Assembly (NCBI GenBank): GCA_028023455.1
Contig: JAQFVV010012447.1
Coordinates: forward strand, 872,001-936,000
Reading direction: 5' to 3'
DNA: 64,000 bases
Source of the DNA: Epiperipatus broadwayi
Lineage: Eukaryota; Onychophora; Udeonychophora; Euonychophora; Peripatidae
Positions within the stretch are counted from its first letter, which is position 1. Each line of letters begins with the position of its first letter. Shown here one piece after another: positions 10,461 to 23,074 of the stretch. Under the pieces are notes generated by a model. It was not told where the DNA came from, searched no databases, and saw only the letters and a program-made list of their open reading frames with translations. A program made the translations under genes and the position numbers.

Positions 10461-13400
10461 GATAGCATGTTCAATATAACTATGCTACAAAAAGGGTCTT
10501 GTGATGCAAATATAGCATAAACATGTGTTATACCTCTGATCTTGGGTCAAGTAAAATCTCAAAGAGCCAATCCATAGTCAACTCAATAATCACCCAAATT
10601 TTGATCAATAAATAGCTATTTCTATTGATAATTAACCAGTTATCTGTTGGCATTCATGATGTAATAAATATATTTAACACACATAAAATAGCTTTTATAG
10701 CTTGCTACAAAGCAAGACCTCTTCAACTGTCTTCTTAAAAAAAAACAAAGTCATTATGTGCCAGACTTTCCCAATTTGATGTTTTAATGGTTTTGTATCA
10801 TTATTAACTCTTTATTTAAGAACAGCTAGGTATTCTTTTGACCAATATTTAAAAATTGCCTTTAAACTGAGCTATCTGACAAAAATTTTCTGCCCATATA
10901 ACAACTTGAAAATGTTCCAATTTTAGCAGCATTTAAATGCCAAATCATGAGCATAACTGGTAATGACACTAACCATATATCATGAAGCAATTTGCATGTA
11001 TATATATATTGTGCCATTACAATTTAGTCACTAAATAAATTTATAGTAATGTGCATGTAGAAAAGGTAAACCAAAAATCATCATCACATGTTTATATAAC
11101 CATAAAAGAAGCTATAGGGCTTCCAAGTTCAAACCCTACCAGATCCAGTTTTAAAAGCTTTAGACAGAAAGAGAATGGGACAACAATTATATGCTTTACT
11201 TGTTTGTGTGTTGATAGAAAGGTAATACACACATTTAAACTATTTAATATTTAGTTTTTCTGTTAAAAAGCAAAGTTATAATGCATACGTATAGGCAGTG
11301 TATGTGTAAGCTATTTAATTGTTTTATATTTCAAATATTCAACATTTTAACTTTCTTTAAAACTAACCTATGCTTGATCAATTCTAATATCTTATTCTAT
11401 ACTTCTATTTTCTTTTCTATAATTGTAATTGGGATTTAAAAGTTACAAATTTAATTGAATAATAGGGTTATAATTACTAAGCTAGCAATTCTATTAATTA
11501 ATGTTAGTTTATGAATGATTTGAAATAATGAAGGATGTGTGTACATTACATACAGAAATTTACATTTATTAAATATTGAAAGAAAAGGAAGGATTAAATC
11601 GGTCAAATTATTTTTTTGTACAATTTTATGTTAAAAGAGGAAATCTGTTTAATCAGATATCTATCTTTGTAGCAATTTTGTTTTTTGTAAAGGATTGTTT
11701 GTCACTTTGGGAGCTTAATTTGGGTGGGAACTCTAATTTTGAAATTGTCTTATCTTAAGATCTAAAGAAGGAAGCTCAAAGATTTGAAATGTTACCTAGA
11801 TGTAAAAAAAGAAAGGAAATAAGGATTAAGTCTATTTTTTTTTAAAAATAAAAGTGTCTGGAAAAAGGATTAAACTTTTCAGTTGAAAAATAATTTAGTT
11901 GAAAATAAATTAGAGATCTAATTAAAACGAATTTGTCCAAAAATAGCAAGTGATGCTATCTCTGATTGGTTAAGTTAGCTAAAAATTGGATATAAAAAGC
12001 TGTCTGGAATTATTATTATTATTGTGATTATGATTCAGATTATTAGAATATTAAATTGAATGTTGAAAATATAAGAAATGGCTGGCTAGAAAAATTATAT
12101 GTATGTCCCATCTTTTCCGGACCATCTGGGGGAAGCTGCACATCACATAGGAAAGAAAAGATGTTGTGTTTAAAATAATATTCTACACCTTTCAACTGAC
12201 CAGAGAAATAAGATGTTTTTAATAGAAGGAAGAAAGCATTCACCTGCATTCGATAAAAGATGAATTAATCTACCGATAAATATTAATCATCAAGTCCAAT
12301 TAATTGTTCCAACAACTGATTTTAAACTCAAGAAAATTTATAAATGTGAAAACAACCACTGTATTTCATCCACTAAAAGAATCGTGCTTGACAGGAAGAG
12401 AAGAAAAATTAATATAATGATTTCCAAATTGTCCACTAAAGCAAATAACCTCAATAGAGTCATCATCATCAAATAGTTATACACCTCAGGAAAGAGATTG
12501 TTCCCACGTAAAATGGAAATGGTAGCTGCAGAAATATAGACATTATACAAGACAAGTTTGAACCCTTGGAAATTTGCCACAAACAAAAGATCGGTAATAT
12601 GACTTTTTATATCTATTTTCTTTATGATATCAGAGTCTTAATAAACATTTTAGCAATAAAGTGGTATATTTTATTTAAAGAACTTTTAAAGACTATTCAG
12701 ATCGATTAAAAACAAGAATGTCTTACTAATAATAACTTTGAGCTTCATAAATGATCTTGAATGTATCAAAATTATTTGTTTATTAATTTTACAGTTCTGA
12801 AATATTAATGTGTAAAACAAATTTTTTTTATGGTATTATGATTTTAGTTTTTAACTAATATATTATTATTTTGGTTCTAAATAATATTTTGTTATTATGG
12901 GATAAAACACGCACATACATAATAATATTTTTATATGTGTATAATTGTGAGTGAATGTGAAATAACAAGTAGTATTAGAATATTAGATTATTTTGTTTCA
13001 AGTTAAATATAGCATTTCAGAGATAGAAGAGCGGGGGAGAAAATAATTTAAAACTTGTTTCTAAAACTTGCTCTTTCAATTCTATTAACATTTTTTTTTT
13101 TTAACATTCTACTTACATGTTAGATTTATAAAGTATGTGTGCTAATGAGCAGATAATATTTTTTCTTGAAATACTTTTCTCATGGAGTGAAAATCATGGT
13201 CAATGTGACATCCCACTTAATACAATATACATTTGAAGGGAAAGGGGGAAGAACTTGAAATTAATCTGAGGATTGTTATATAATCAATTATTATCATTAT
13301 TATTATTCATGTCAATTTTCATGTTTATCTAGAAATTTTTATGTATATGTTAGAAATGCAGTAATAAATATTAGTTTGTTTTATTAAACGAGGCGTATAT

Positions 13401-13944
13401 ATTTCATTAAGTGTAGTCTTTGTTAAGTGTGATTATTCATCATCATCAATGGTTGAATATTAGTTATTTAAGATATAAGTAAGTATGCTAAAATTAAGCA
13501 ATAATTATGAATTTCTTTATAAAAATTAGTTTTATGTTTAGGCTTAGTCCTAGAACTGTAATTATCGTTATTATTATCATCATCATCATCATTGTCATCA
13601 ACGTTTTAATTAATGAGCTGTTTAAATGTTTAAAGGCCATAAATAAATATTAATTTCATAATATTTAATGATCTCTTAGTATTATTATAACCACATCCCA
13701 TCATCTATTTCATGCAAGGATGAGTGAATTGCCATCCTAAATTAGTTATATATAATCTGAGCTAGTAAACTTATAAAAATATTGAAACACATTTGTTATG
13801 CTAAGATCTGAGAAATGATTTATGTCTAATATACTCCACTTTGGTTTATAGATGTTTTACTTTTACCTAAATATTAGTGCGTATAGTGATATGGCTCAAA
13901 AAGCAAAATCTCTCATTTTTAATTAGAAATAAAGTACCAAAAGA
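10461..13944. other. AT-rich, no gene seen
   Basis: About 3.5 kb without a supportable feature. Open frames at 11051-11254, 11576-11758, 12043-12249 and 12338-12586 are short, unrelated to known families and at the density chance would give. Trinucleotide ATT/ATC microsatellites lie near 13285-13310 and 13565-13600. Confidence 0.5.
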
Positions 13945-14029
13945 GGGGATTCAAACCCGGTACATGTGAAAGGTTATTAGATATAACCGTGTCTAGATTC
14001 AGATAATCTAGTGGCGCCCTGCTAGACCA
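13945..14029 (-). repeat. tRNA-like (class II) short repeat
   Basis: On the minus strand, a perfect pol III A box, TGGTCTAGCAGG, is followed about 60 bases later by a B box, GGTTTGAATCC. Between them are two perfect hairpins: CTAGATT/AATCTAG around ATCTG, placed where an anticodon arm would be, and GGTTAT/ATAACC around ATCTA, placed where the long variable arm of Ser/Leu tRNAs would be. No 7-bp acceptor stem can be formed and the first loop is not a normal anticodon loop, so it is a tRNA-derived SINE head or decayed pseudogene rather than a working tRNA. Confidence 0.6.
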
Positions 14030-14343
14030 TATTCACTTAGTATTTGTTTAAACATGCACTTAACATCAAACCAAGAAATGAAAGTGGATAAAACCTACTG
14101 TCTGTATACCTGAGTTATAATACTTGTTATTAATAATTTGTTTATAATTCTTGATATTTGGATTTTGAGAAATCCAACATTATTTTAAGTATTATGATCT
14201 TACACATTGTAGACAACTCAGATATGGTATGATAGTTATCTTTTGATTGTCCTTTAATATGTTACAATATATATATATATTGCAAGAACCAACAGATAAC
14301 TGGTTATTATTTGTAAATTATATCTGTATTGCTTTCATACTCA

Positions 14344-14607
14344 AATAAACCAATAGAATATCAGCAATTTGTTGTCAAGACAACATTGCAGTTAGCAGTA
14401 AATAGAACACTCTTACTATTCTGACTTAAGATTATTAATATATTATAAATGAAAACACTGATTAGACAGAATTAATTGCAATTTGTTTTATTTATTGCTT
14501 TCCATTACAGTCTATTTAAAGATCCTAGACCAGGGTAATTGCACTTATTGTCTAATCATAGTGCTGACACATGACAGATTGCTGATATTCTATTAATTTT
14601 TGTAAGC
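14344..14607. repeat. Degenerate foldback element
   Basis: AATAGAATATCAGCAATTTGTTGTCA (about 14351-14376) recurs inverted at about 14565-14592 as TGACAGATTGCTGATATTCTATT with mismatches. The same outer-arm sequence frames the larger foldback at 24.36-25.05 kb, so this is probably a small relative. Confidence 0.5.
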
Positions 14608-14609
14608 AT

Positions 14610-15390
14610 GAAGGCTGTGCATATGTAGAATACATAAATATTAAATAATATAGTGCTTTTTAAAATATGTAATTAGGGAAATGACATGCTTTATCCATGC
14701 TGTTTATATTAATGCACTGCCCTCTATTATCAGAATTGCTTTGTGAATGTAAAATAAATTCATTTACATTTGCTTTTCTAGTTCTTATAAGAATAGTGAG
14801 TTTAAATGCAAACTCATGGGCATGACAAGTTTATATATCTAATATAACTGAAAGTCTGCCATTTCATTATTGGTTCTGAATGCTAACTGGAATAGAACTG
14901 CCTATTTCATTTTATTCATACTGTCATTGTGGTGGAGTGATATTATTTTAGTAATAGCTATTTGTTTAGTCCATTTTTCTTCTGGATTATAATTTATTCA
15001 TAAAAATAATGAATTTATATATATTTTAGTTTTCACTTTTGTTGATAGATGAGAGAATTAATCAGGTGACAAAAAAGCTTCAAAAAATAAACCATATTAC
15101 TTACAAATGATGCCAGAAATATATTATAGTGTGTGTGTGGTGGAAAAAATTACTATGGCAGAGTATACCATTTAATATCTTTTAAAATAGAAAGGAAAAA
15201 GTCAGTTTAATTGACATAGATTAGTCATGTCAGGATACTTGGTTGCCATGACATCATAAACAGAAACTTTGAATAAATATTACCAGACGAAAATGTCACC
15301 AGAATAATATGTCATAGCAGGAATAATATGAAAGTACCATAAATTTTTTAAGAATAAAGTTGTACATCTATATAAAAAATATCATTTTTG
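14610..15390. other. AT-rich, no gene seen
   Basis: No open frame or repeat border is recognised. Confidence 0.5.
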
Positions 15391-15487
15391 TCAAGCGTTG
15401 TTAGCCGAGAGGTCAGGGCAGTCGCCTTGCAAGCAAGCAGTTCGTTGGTCGCCCGGCTGACGCTATGACATATGGAAAAAAAAAAAC
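15391..15487 (+). repeat. tRNA-derived SINE / retropseudogene, copy 1
   Basis: TTAGCCGAGAGGTCAGGGC is an A-box region, then CGCCTTGCAAGC where the anticodon arm belongs, and CCCGGCTGACGCT at the end. AGCGT at 15394-15398 can pair with ACGCT near 15460 as an acceptor remnant. An A-rich tail begins after CTATGACATATGG. The same core and the same CTATGACA ending recur at 26.7 kb and 39.3 kb, so this is a dispersed family. Confidence 0.68.
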
Positions 15488-17875
15488 ATTGTTTTTAAAA
15501 TGTTAAAAAATATAAACAATAAGGCCATATAGGATTTTGAAATAATTATTTGTCTATCATTATAGTATTTATAATTTGTTTTAGTTATAATTATTAGTAA
15601 TAAGTGAAATATTTCTACTTTATAAACTTAATATCATTTTTTTAAAAATTGAATTACAATAAAATATATAGGCTGATTTAAATATTATTTCTGGTTGTTA
15701 TTGTTCTAGATAACTCTAAATAAAAATACATGGCAACTAGAAGGCAGTTTAATTATTATTTAAAAATAAACTTGGTAAATTTTATATGACATTATATTTA
15801 TATATGTAAACTAATGTATTCTCGTATATGCTATTATTACAGAGAGTAGATTAAAATTTGGAACTAAATTTATTTAACAGAATGAATATCTCTTGCATTA
15901 ATTTGTTTTTTTTTTATTGAATGGATTTAGGACATATTAGGAAGGGTTTTTTTTTTTTTTTATAACTGATTTTTAAATGAAAACTTTTTAAATCTGTATT
16001 CTGTAAAAAAAAAAAAAAAATTGATATAAATGAATTGCGTTATATTTATAGATTATAGATATAGAAATAACAAAGTTAGATTTTTAAGTTAAAGTAGAAA
16101 CATTGACTGCTTTAAAATTTAAAAATAAATTATATTATTAAAAATAGCCTAAATGAAAAGATTGATAAATTGAGAAATATAAAGACATCATAAATATAAC
16201 TAAATCATTATTAAAATTGCATACTACAAAGACGAGAAATGTACGTGAGGGGGGGGGGGGTAAATCTTATTGTATAGAATGAAATTATATGAATAGAATT
16301 AAGTAAAAATACTATTGGGAATATAAGTAGAAAGAAAAAAATATGATATAATTAAAATTATAATAATGTTTTTACCCCAAATTATAAGGGTAAAAAAGTA
16401 CAAAAATGTTACTGCAAGGATTATTTAATTTTAATGTACTTATATTAGATGTATCTGGCAAAGATGATTTAAAATGTTAAGAAATTATATGCATAAGTTT
16501 GATATTTAAAATACATGAGAAGGAAAATAATATAGAAGTATTTTTTAAAAAAGAAAGATGTAAACACGTGTTTTCATAGAATTGTAATAAGTTATGAATG
16601 TATGATATCAAATATTGTTGAATTATAGTTAAGGAAAAATACTAAGATTAAAATTTATAAATAATATTCAAAATATTAAACTGTAGCAAAGAGCCCAGAA
16701 ATAAAGATATAATAAAAATAAAATATAGAATGTGTTGAAACAAAAGACCTTTAGCCTGCATTTATTCCAGCCATCAGTAATAATATCATTAACTTGCCAC
16801 ATTTAACAGATAATCTAGACTATACATGTGAACATGGATGTATTCAACTGAATATTTTAGAAGGCTGAATTATTATAAAATGTATTTAATGTAGATGCAA
16901 TTATAACCAAAGTAATGTGGATGAATTAATGTAAAACTGACCTAACATTGATTGATTTTTGTAACTAAGAGAATAGAAATATCCAAATAGAGAACCAAAC
17001 TGCCAGAGATATATAATAAGATTATGAATTAAAAAAAATGAAATAATCAGAGATATATAAGGTAATTTAACTAAATAATTTATGTAAAGCAATCTTAAAC
17101 ATCTAAAATATCTAAATAGAGAGAGAGAGAGCAAATATTCATACTCAGGAGTATACTGTTTGCATCATATGTTTTTGTTTCACATTATCAAGTCAATAAA
17201 AATGTTTAAAAAAAGGGATACAGTATTTAATAAGTTGGCTAGTTAGGACAAATAAATAGTACTACTATTACTATTAGTAAAATTATTAGGAAGATTTTAG
17301 ATTATCTTAATATTGCTTTTGCAAATTACCTATAATTATTACAGTTTCTAATAGATTCATTTTATCTTATATAATATGTTAATAAGCAATATTTATTTTG
17401 TACTTACAATTAAGTGCTTTTAAAATAAAGAAATATTAAATATAACAAATGTGTATTCTGTATTGCCTGCAAGAACTGATAAGACTGCTTAGACCATAGT
17501 TAATTAATTTGAATACATTAAGAACCACCCTGCTGAGAGTATGGTAAAAAGGACCACTGAGAAAATGAAAGATAAAACAAAAGAGAGATAAGACTGCCAT
17601 TAATTTGTATAATTTAGTACATTAAGTCAGTTATGATTATGTGTTAGAATAGGTTTAGGTAAAATAACTGAGAAGAATCAAACCCTTCACTATGAGTTCT
17701 AGATTTTTATGTAGTGTGATTGAATCCAACAAAATGATAAGGCTGATGAAGAATATATCCAAGAAAAATAAAAATATTTAATCTCAAGACCTTAAGTTGG
17801 AAATTGAGTGATTCACAATCCTCACTTATAAAATCACTAAGATTATTGATAAGGCCCACCATGGATTATTAAATG
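15488..17875. other. AT-rich, no gene seen
   Basis: Contains homopolymers including A runs near 16004, an 11-G run near 16250 and a short (GA)n near 17120. The open frame 16901-17134 (-) is aromatic and Leu/Ile-rich only because of AT bias. No gene is called. Confidence 0.5.
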
Positions 17876-18257
17876 TAAATAGAGGTAAAACTCTCCATAT
17901 AGTAGCATCACTCTGGGCAACCAAAGCAATCAATGGATGCAAGAAAGTTTGTGCATAAAATCCCTATCTAGTGCATACTCATCCAATATTCCTAGATTAG
18001 TTTCTAGCTTATGATTTTATAGTTAATTAAAAAAGTAAAAGGTGGTTACTGGAGGGTTGCATTAGCTCTTAAGATCTAGGTGCACTGCTCTCAGATCCAA
18101 GGCTCTGCACTGATGAAAGCCACAATCTAGAAACTAGTCTGGAGAAATTGAATGAGTAGGTACTAGATAGGGATTTCATGCACAAACCTTCTTGAATGCA
18201 TTGATTACTTTGGCTTGCATTGAATGACACCATACATGGAGAGTTTTGCCTTTGGAT
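17876..18257. repeat. Foldback element, family F1 copy 1
   Basis: Arms of about 130 bases (17876-18008 and 18126-18257) are inverted copies. The outer end carries AAAACTCTCCATA and the inner end CTAGTTTCTAG. Two more copies of the family lie at 24.4-24.9 and 59.6-60.1 kb. The spacer includes CACTGATGAAAGCCACAATC then TAGAAACTAG, which faintly resembles a hammerhead core. No transposase is encoded. Confidence 0.8.
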
Positions 18258-19854
18258 TAACAGCTTATGTAAGCCTAAAGAATGGTGATCATGTGATGCT
18301 TAGTGGTTAAATGTAAATAGAAAGGTTTGACTAAGAGCAAACAGTTACAACATATGCGTTACCTACAGAAAAGAGAAATAAGGGCAAGGATCACAAAAAG
18401 TTTGTGATAATCTGTGAAATCTTTTTTATGTAATTTATTCCAAATATTTTATAATTTCTAAATTATAAATACTAATTGATATTATTTAGAATTGAAAATT
18501 TCTATATTTTAATTAATGTTTTAAAGAATCAATTATTTATTACTTCATTGATTTTGGTAGGAAAAAATATATAGATTTATAATTCCATATTAATGTAAAA
18601 AGTTCAAAAATTAAATGTCATTTTAAAAATGACTTCCTTTTTTTGCTTATAATTCAAAATAAATAAGTTTAACAATATATCAAAGTTTTACAAAAGAAAG
18701 ACGTTTTCAATAAATAAGAAAAGAGGTATTTTGAATGTTTCTTCTATTAGGAAAAGAAATGTAATGAAATAGACAGACAGACTCTATGTTTTAATCTTCG
18801 ATTTCTTTAAAAAAACAAAAGAAAGAAAATTTGCCATAGAAATAGAAATGACTATTCTCTGGATTTATTGGAAAATTTATGATTAAATCTCAAAATTAAT
18901 TAAATTAAAAGCAATTCAAAATACCCTCAGCTATTTAATAATAAAAGTATTAAATAATTAAAATTATATTTTAATTAAAAGGTTTAATGGTGAAATTCTA
19001 ATGCCATGAATCAAGATTGAACGTGAAAGGTTTCATATAGCCTAAGATTTCTAAACAATGTTAAAACTTTTTCTATCTATAGTCAACAATGCTAGTCATC
19101 TAATTACTGATTTGGTAAATAGATTTTGAATGTGGGTCAAATAAAAGTTGGAAAATATTTGCAGACTGTAATCAGAAATAAGAAATAAAACTGTTGAGAA
19201 TACAAAAAGTATTTTTTAAAAATGGTATAAAAAAAATAGAAAATAAAGTTTAATGCAACATATATATAAAATTATCCGAACCACAAATCAACAAAACAAT
19301 TTAGTTCATCTATGTATTTGAAATAGTAGAAACTTTCTAAAACAATAACGCTAACTAGTTCAAGCTATAGCAATCAATAGATGCTTGCTCTAGATGGCGT
19401 ACTTGTGAAAGCATAAGAAATAACGGTCAAATGACATTTTAACGTTTATATGTAATTGCTTAACAATGAACAAAATAAGAATTATTCCTATACAATATAT
19501 ACATATTAATAGTGGTTAATATCTATTAAGAGTGACTTTAAACTAGAAATATCTACAAATCATTACAATGCACACTGATCCTTATTAAACATGACCTTTA
19601 TCCAGAATCTAACCTGAATATTTGTATATAATATTAATATTTAGTGCCCATTGATTATTCATAATTACAATAGATAACACTTAAATAAAATAAATAATGT
19701 GGCTTGTGCTCCTAATATAAATGTTAAAGGCGAACAGAAAAGTCATATTATGTATTCTTTGGTATATTAATCATGTTTTTTTTTTTGCCTTCATTTCTAA
19801 ATAATTTAATTTTAGTTATGTTATTAAGAATATTTCTTTTCAATTTATTTCAGA
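18258..19854. other. AT-rich, no gene seen
   Basis: No supportable gene. The first ~90 bases (GATCATGTGATGCTTAGTGGTT) are the outer flank shared by F1 foldbacks elsewhere. Confidence 0.5.
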
Positions 19855-20275
19855 GCTATGTAGATGTAAATATTAAATAGTGATAGTACAAATGCAGATG
19901 AAATCAAATCAGAAGTTACTGGAAAACTCCAGTGAACTATGTATAAACTAATACAAATCTCCAATAAACATAAATGTGTAGAATGATTCCAAATGTACTT
20001 TAGAGTGGATCACAAATAGGCATTCAATTTATAGACATGTTATAAATGCAGAATGTGAATTTTATATATTAATGCTCTGTGTTATAATATGTCAATACAT
20101 TTAATGCGTATTCGTGATCCAAATTAAAAGTACAAGTGGGCTCTTTCTGTACTTTTCTATTTATTGACAGATTTATATTAACTTATAAATAGCTCACTGG
20201 AAGTTTTCACCAACTTCCAATTTTATTTCATCTGCATTCAAGCTATGACTATTTAATATTTACATCTTCTGATTA
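19855..20275. repeat. Large foldback element
   Basis: The left arm starting AGCTATGTAGATGTAAATATTAAATAG and the right arm ending CTATTTAATATTTACATCTTC are inverted copies about 200 bases each, with mismatches, around a centre near 20065. The arms include GCAGATGAAAT, CTCCAGTGA and GTGGATCACAAAT and their complements. Confidence 0.75.
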
Positions 20276-20329
20276 TTGTTTTGTTTAATATTTGGGGCCT
20301 ATTAACACAAGGCTCAGTTTTTCTGACTG

Positions 20330-20547
20330 ATTGTTTATGAATAGCTTATGTGTGTACTGAAATCATGTTAATATATATAATTCACATTTGCATTGTAACA
20401 CATCAATAAATTGGATACTTATTTACAATTCAAATTAAAATATAGGCTGTTTCATTTTGTGCTTTTTCATTTATTGGCAGATTTGTATTAGTTTATATAT
20501 AGTTCATTGGAGTTTTTCGGTGACTTCTGATTTGATTTTAGCTATCT
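20330..20547. repeat. Third, diverged arm of the same foldback
   Basis: ATGTGTGTACTGAAATCATG through GGCAGATTTGTATTAGTTTA, then AGTTCATTGGAGTTTTTC, repeats the right arm of the preceding element in the same orientation but with many changes. It is either an independent older half-element or a duplicated arm. Confidence 0.6.
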
Positions 20548-20694
20548 CAATTGCTAGCTTTACTATCAATGAATATCAGGTAGTAATGTTAGCTTATTTA
20601 TCTTCCTAATCTAATATCTGGTTTATGTTCTTTATCATTGAGGAGTTGTGGACATAATTCATTGCACATAAAGCACTTTTTATTTCTTCTACAC

Positions 20695-21971
20695 CAAGAC
20701 TTCTTAAACTTTTTTTGGCCACAAACCCCTTTACCAAAAACTTTTAAAACCATTGACCCCTAGTCATTTATTTTACTTACTCAAATTAGTAGACAGGATT
20801 CAATATTAAATATATCACTAGATATCAAACTTTTCATTTTAATCACTTGTAATTATGATTGAAAAAAATAAAAGGACTATGGAATATGGCATTATCTTGC
20901 ACAACATTTAATATCGAAACCTGAACTAATGAAAATTAAAGCAAAAAAAATACAAGCAGATTTTTTAAAATTTTTTTTGGTATTTATGAAATAAATATGT
21001 AAATTCAAAATAAGTACAAATATTAAAATCACTTTATTAAACATAAAAATGTACTGGAAAAATCAACATATTCAGACAGAATTAAACATCAACAAAATTA
21101 CAATAATGAAAGGTTTTAACCAAAAATATAAAAATAAGAATACCAAATAAATTAGCTTGGAAAACTGAATTTAATGAAATTGGTGCACCTAATGTTATGT
21201 CAATTTATCTATGTCTGGTTTTAAATAGGAGAGTTGCATTCCCAAATCTCCATGTTCAGTAATATGCAATTGATATCTGTTCTGAAGCAGGTTAAAAGTC
21301 CAAACTGTACTGTCTGTATTTATTTTTTGATTCGGTCATATTATTATCACAAGAAATAAAAACTTTTATTAGCAAACAATTTCAACAACCTCTGTGATAA
21401 AACAATAAAGTATGTAATTACTTGAAACAGAACATTTTTGTTCAAACTCAAATAAATCCTCAATAAATAATTACATTCAAAGTTCAAATCACAAGTAAGT
21501 ATATGTCTCATCAAACACACCAATTTATAGTGTTTTATGCAAGTGTGACCATTCAAGACTGATAGATTCTGCTAATATCAAATATCTCACCCCACCACGA
21601 GCAAATGCAGACATGCAACAGTTTTTTATGTCCACACTTGCTTTGATATGTTTGATAAGACATTGTGCAGATATGTTTGTGCTATATGTATTTGCATGCA
21701 TTCCTATGTGTGAATTTAATGACACATTTTACATTTTCATTTGCAAGTTTGCTTTGTAATGTGTTTTTATTAAAAAATGTTTTTTTAATTATTTAACTTC
21801 TTAATTAGGTACCTATTGGAATCATAGATATTTTGAAATAACAAACAAATAGCAGTAGTAAGGGTATCTATTTTACTGTTGTCAACTCCAAATTGTTTTA
21901 TTGAAACTTTTGATCCCTAGAAAGTTCAAATTAATCCTAGCGCTCAATATCAACCACTTTAGGAACTCTTG
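20695..21971. mobile_element. hAT-like DNA transposon remnant
   Basis: The left end CAAGACTTCTTAAACTT and the right end (reverse complement CAAGAGTTCCTAAAGTGG) form imperfect terminal inverted repeats of the CARNGNTYYTYAA type seen in hAT elements. Subterminal TTTTGGCCACAAACCCC and TTGACCCCTAG resemble other hAT ends. The 1.28 kb interior has only short unrelated frames (21347-21556 and 21525-21725, minus). The adjacent 8 bases, TTCTACAC on the left and CTTTATAT on the right, do not match, so no target duplication is visible and the borders may be a few bases off. Confidence 0.5.
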
Positions 21972-23074
21972 CTTTATATTATGAAATCAATAAACAAGAG
22001 TTCAAAATCTCCCTAATGTTTTAAACCTTAGTCAAAATGCTTGTATGTTTAGTTAGATTTGACTCTAACCCAGTAACTACCTTAATTTTATGTTAATTGT
22101 AAGACTCTTTTAATTGTTCAATTAGGACAACATTTACCAACTGTCATTATATACTGTGAATTGAACAAAAACTGTTAAAAGTTTATTAATCCATTTCAGA
22201 TTAATTTATTATAAGCTTTGAGTGGATACCAGATAACACTGCCATTATATCAACATCCTCAGCCTACTTTCAGCCTATAAATTTCTTTGGGGAGAATACA
22301 TCAAGTAGCCACTTTTTACTATCAACGTAACAGCTTGGAAAAGTTTTGTTGGCAAATACTACTCTAGCCAAAGTTTGAAATACATCTATAGTAGACATAA
22401 AATTAAAAACACCAATACATATATTTACTGATTTGACTTCAAAATCATAGAGTGGCTTGAATTTAGAATTAGTTTGATAATTAAAAAAAAGAATAAAAGG
22501 CAGATGCTTAATGTGATGTTAATAATTTGCCACTAACTGAAGACACATATGAGAAACTAATCTCAGGATGTAGATAAAATCAATAAATGAAATTCAAAAA
22601 GACTGAAGCTTTATATTAGCTATAATTTTCTTTATATCAAACAAGTCAACTGGCAGTTACAAATAGCATTGAAGGTGAAAATTATAATAATTTTACTCCA
22701 TGAATAATCTTATATTTTCAGCTTACTTGATTAATATTATCATATATCACTGTTAATGTAATTACAGACTTTTTGAGTACCAGTGTTTGATTTATTTACA
22801 ATATAACAATATGGAGGAGATCTTGAAATTGAAATTATTTGCAAATTTGTTTAAAAATAATTCTTTGGGAATATGGCATGTGAATTATTACAGTAAAGTA
22901 TTCAAACTTAGTTGCTTGGTAAATAAATCTATAGTTTTGATGTTAAATATTTAATAGCCATAATTTTATTTGCCCTGTTATTAAAATTATTATAATTTTC
23001 ATCTTTATATATATCAAACTTTTCTATATACTCTCCTCATATACATTTCAATGCAATTTTTATATAATTTCTCC
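21972..23074. other. AT-rich, no gene seen
   Basis: No open frame of interest and no clear repeat border. Confidence 0.5.

Noticed and set aside
15391-15470. Functional tRNA gene
   Set aside because: A and B box regions are present, but the anticodon arm and T arm do not fold, an A-rich tail follows, and related copies are dispersed: a retroposed pseudogene or SINE.
17742-17775. CTGATGAAGAATATATCC as a hammerhead
   Set aside because: No stem II can be formed and no GAAA follows at the right place; only AAGAAAAAT is present.
20695-21971. 8-bp target duplication for the hAT-like element
   Set aside because: Flanking octamers TTCTACAC and CTTTATAT do not match, so I kept confidence moderate and did not claim a duplication.
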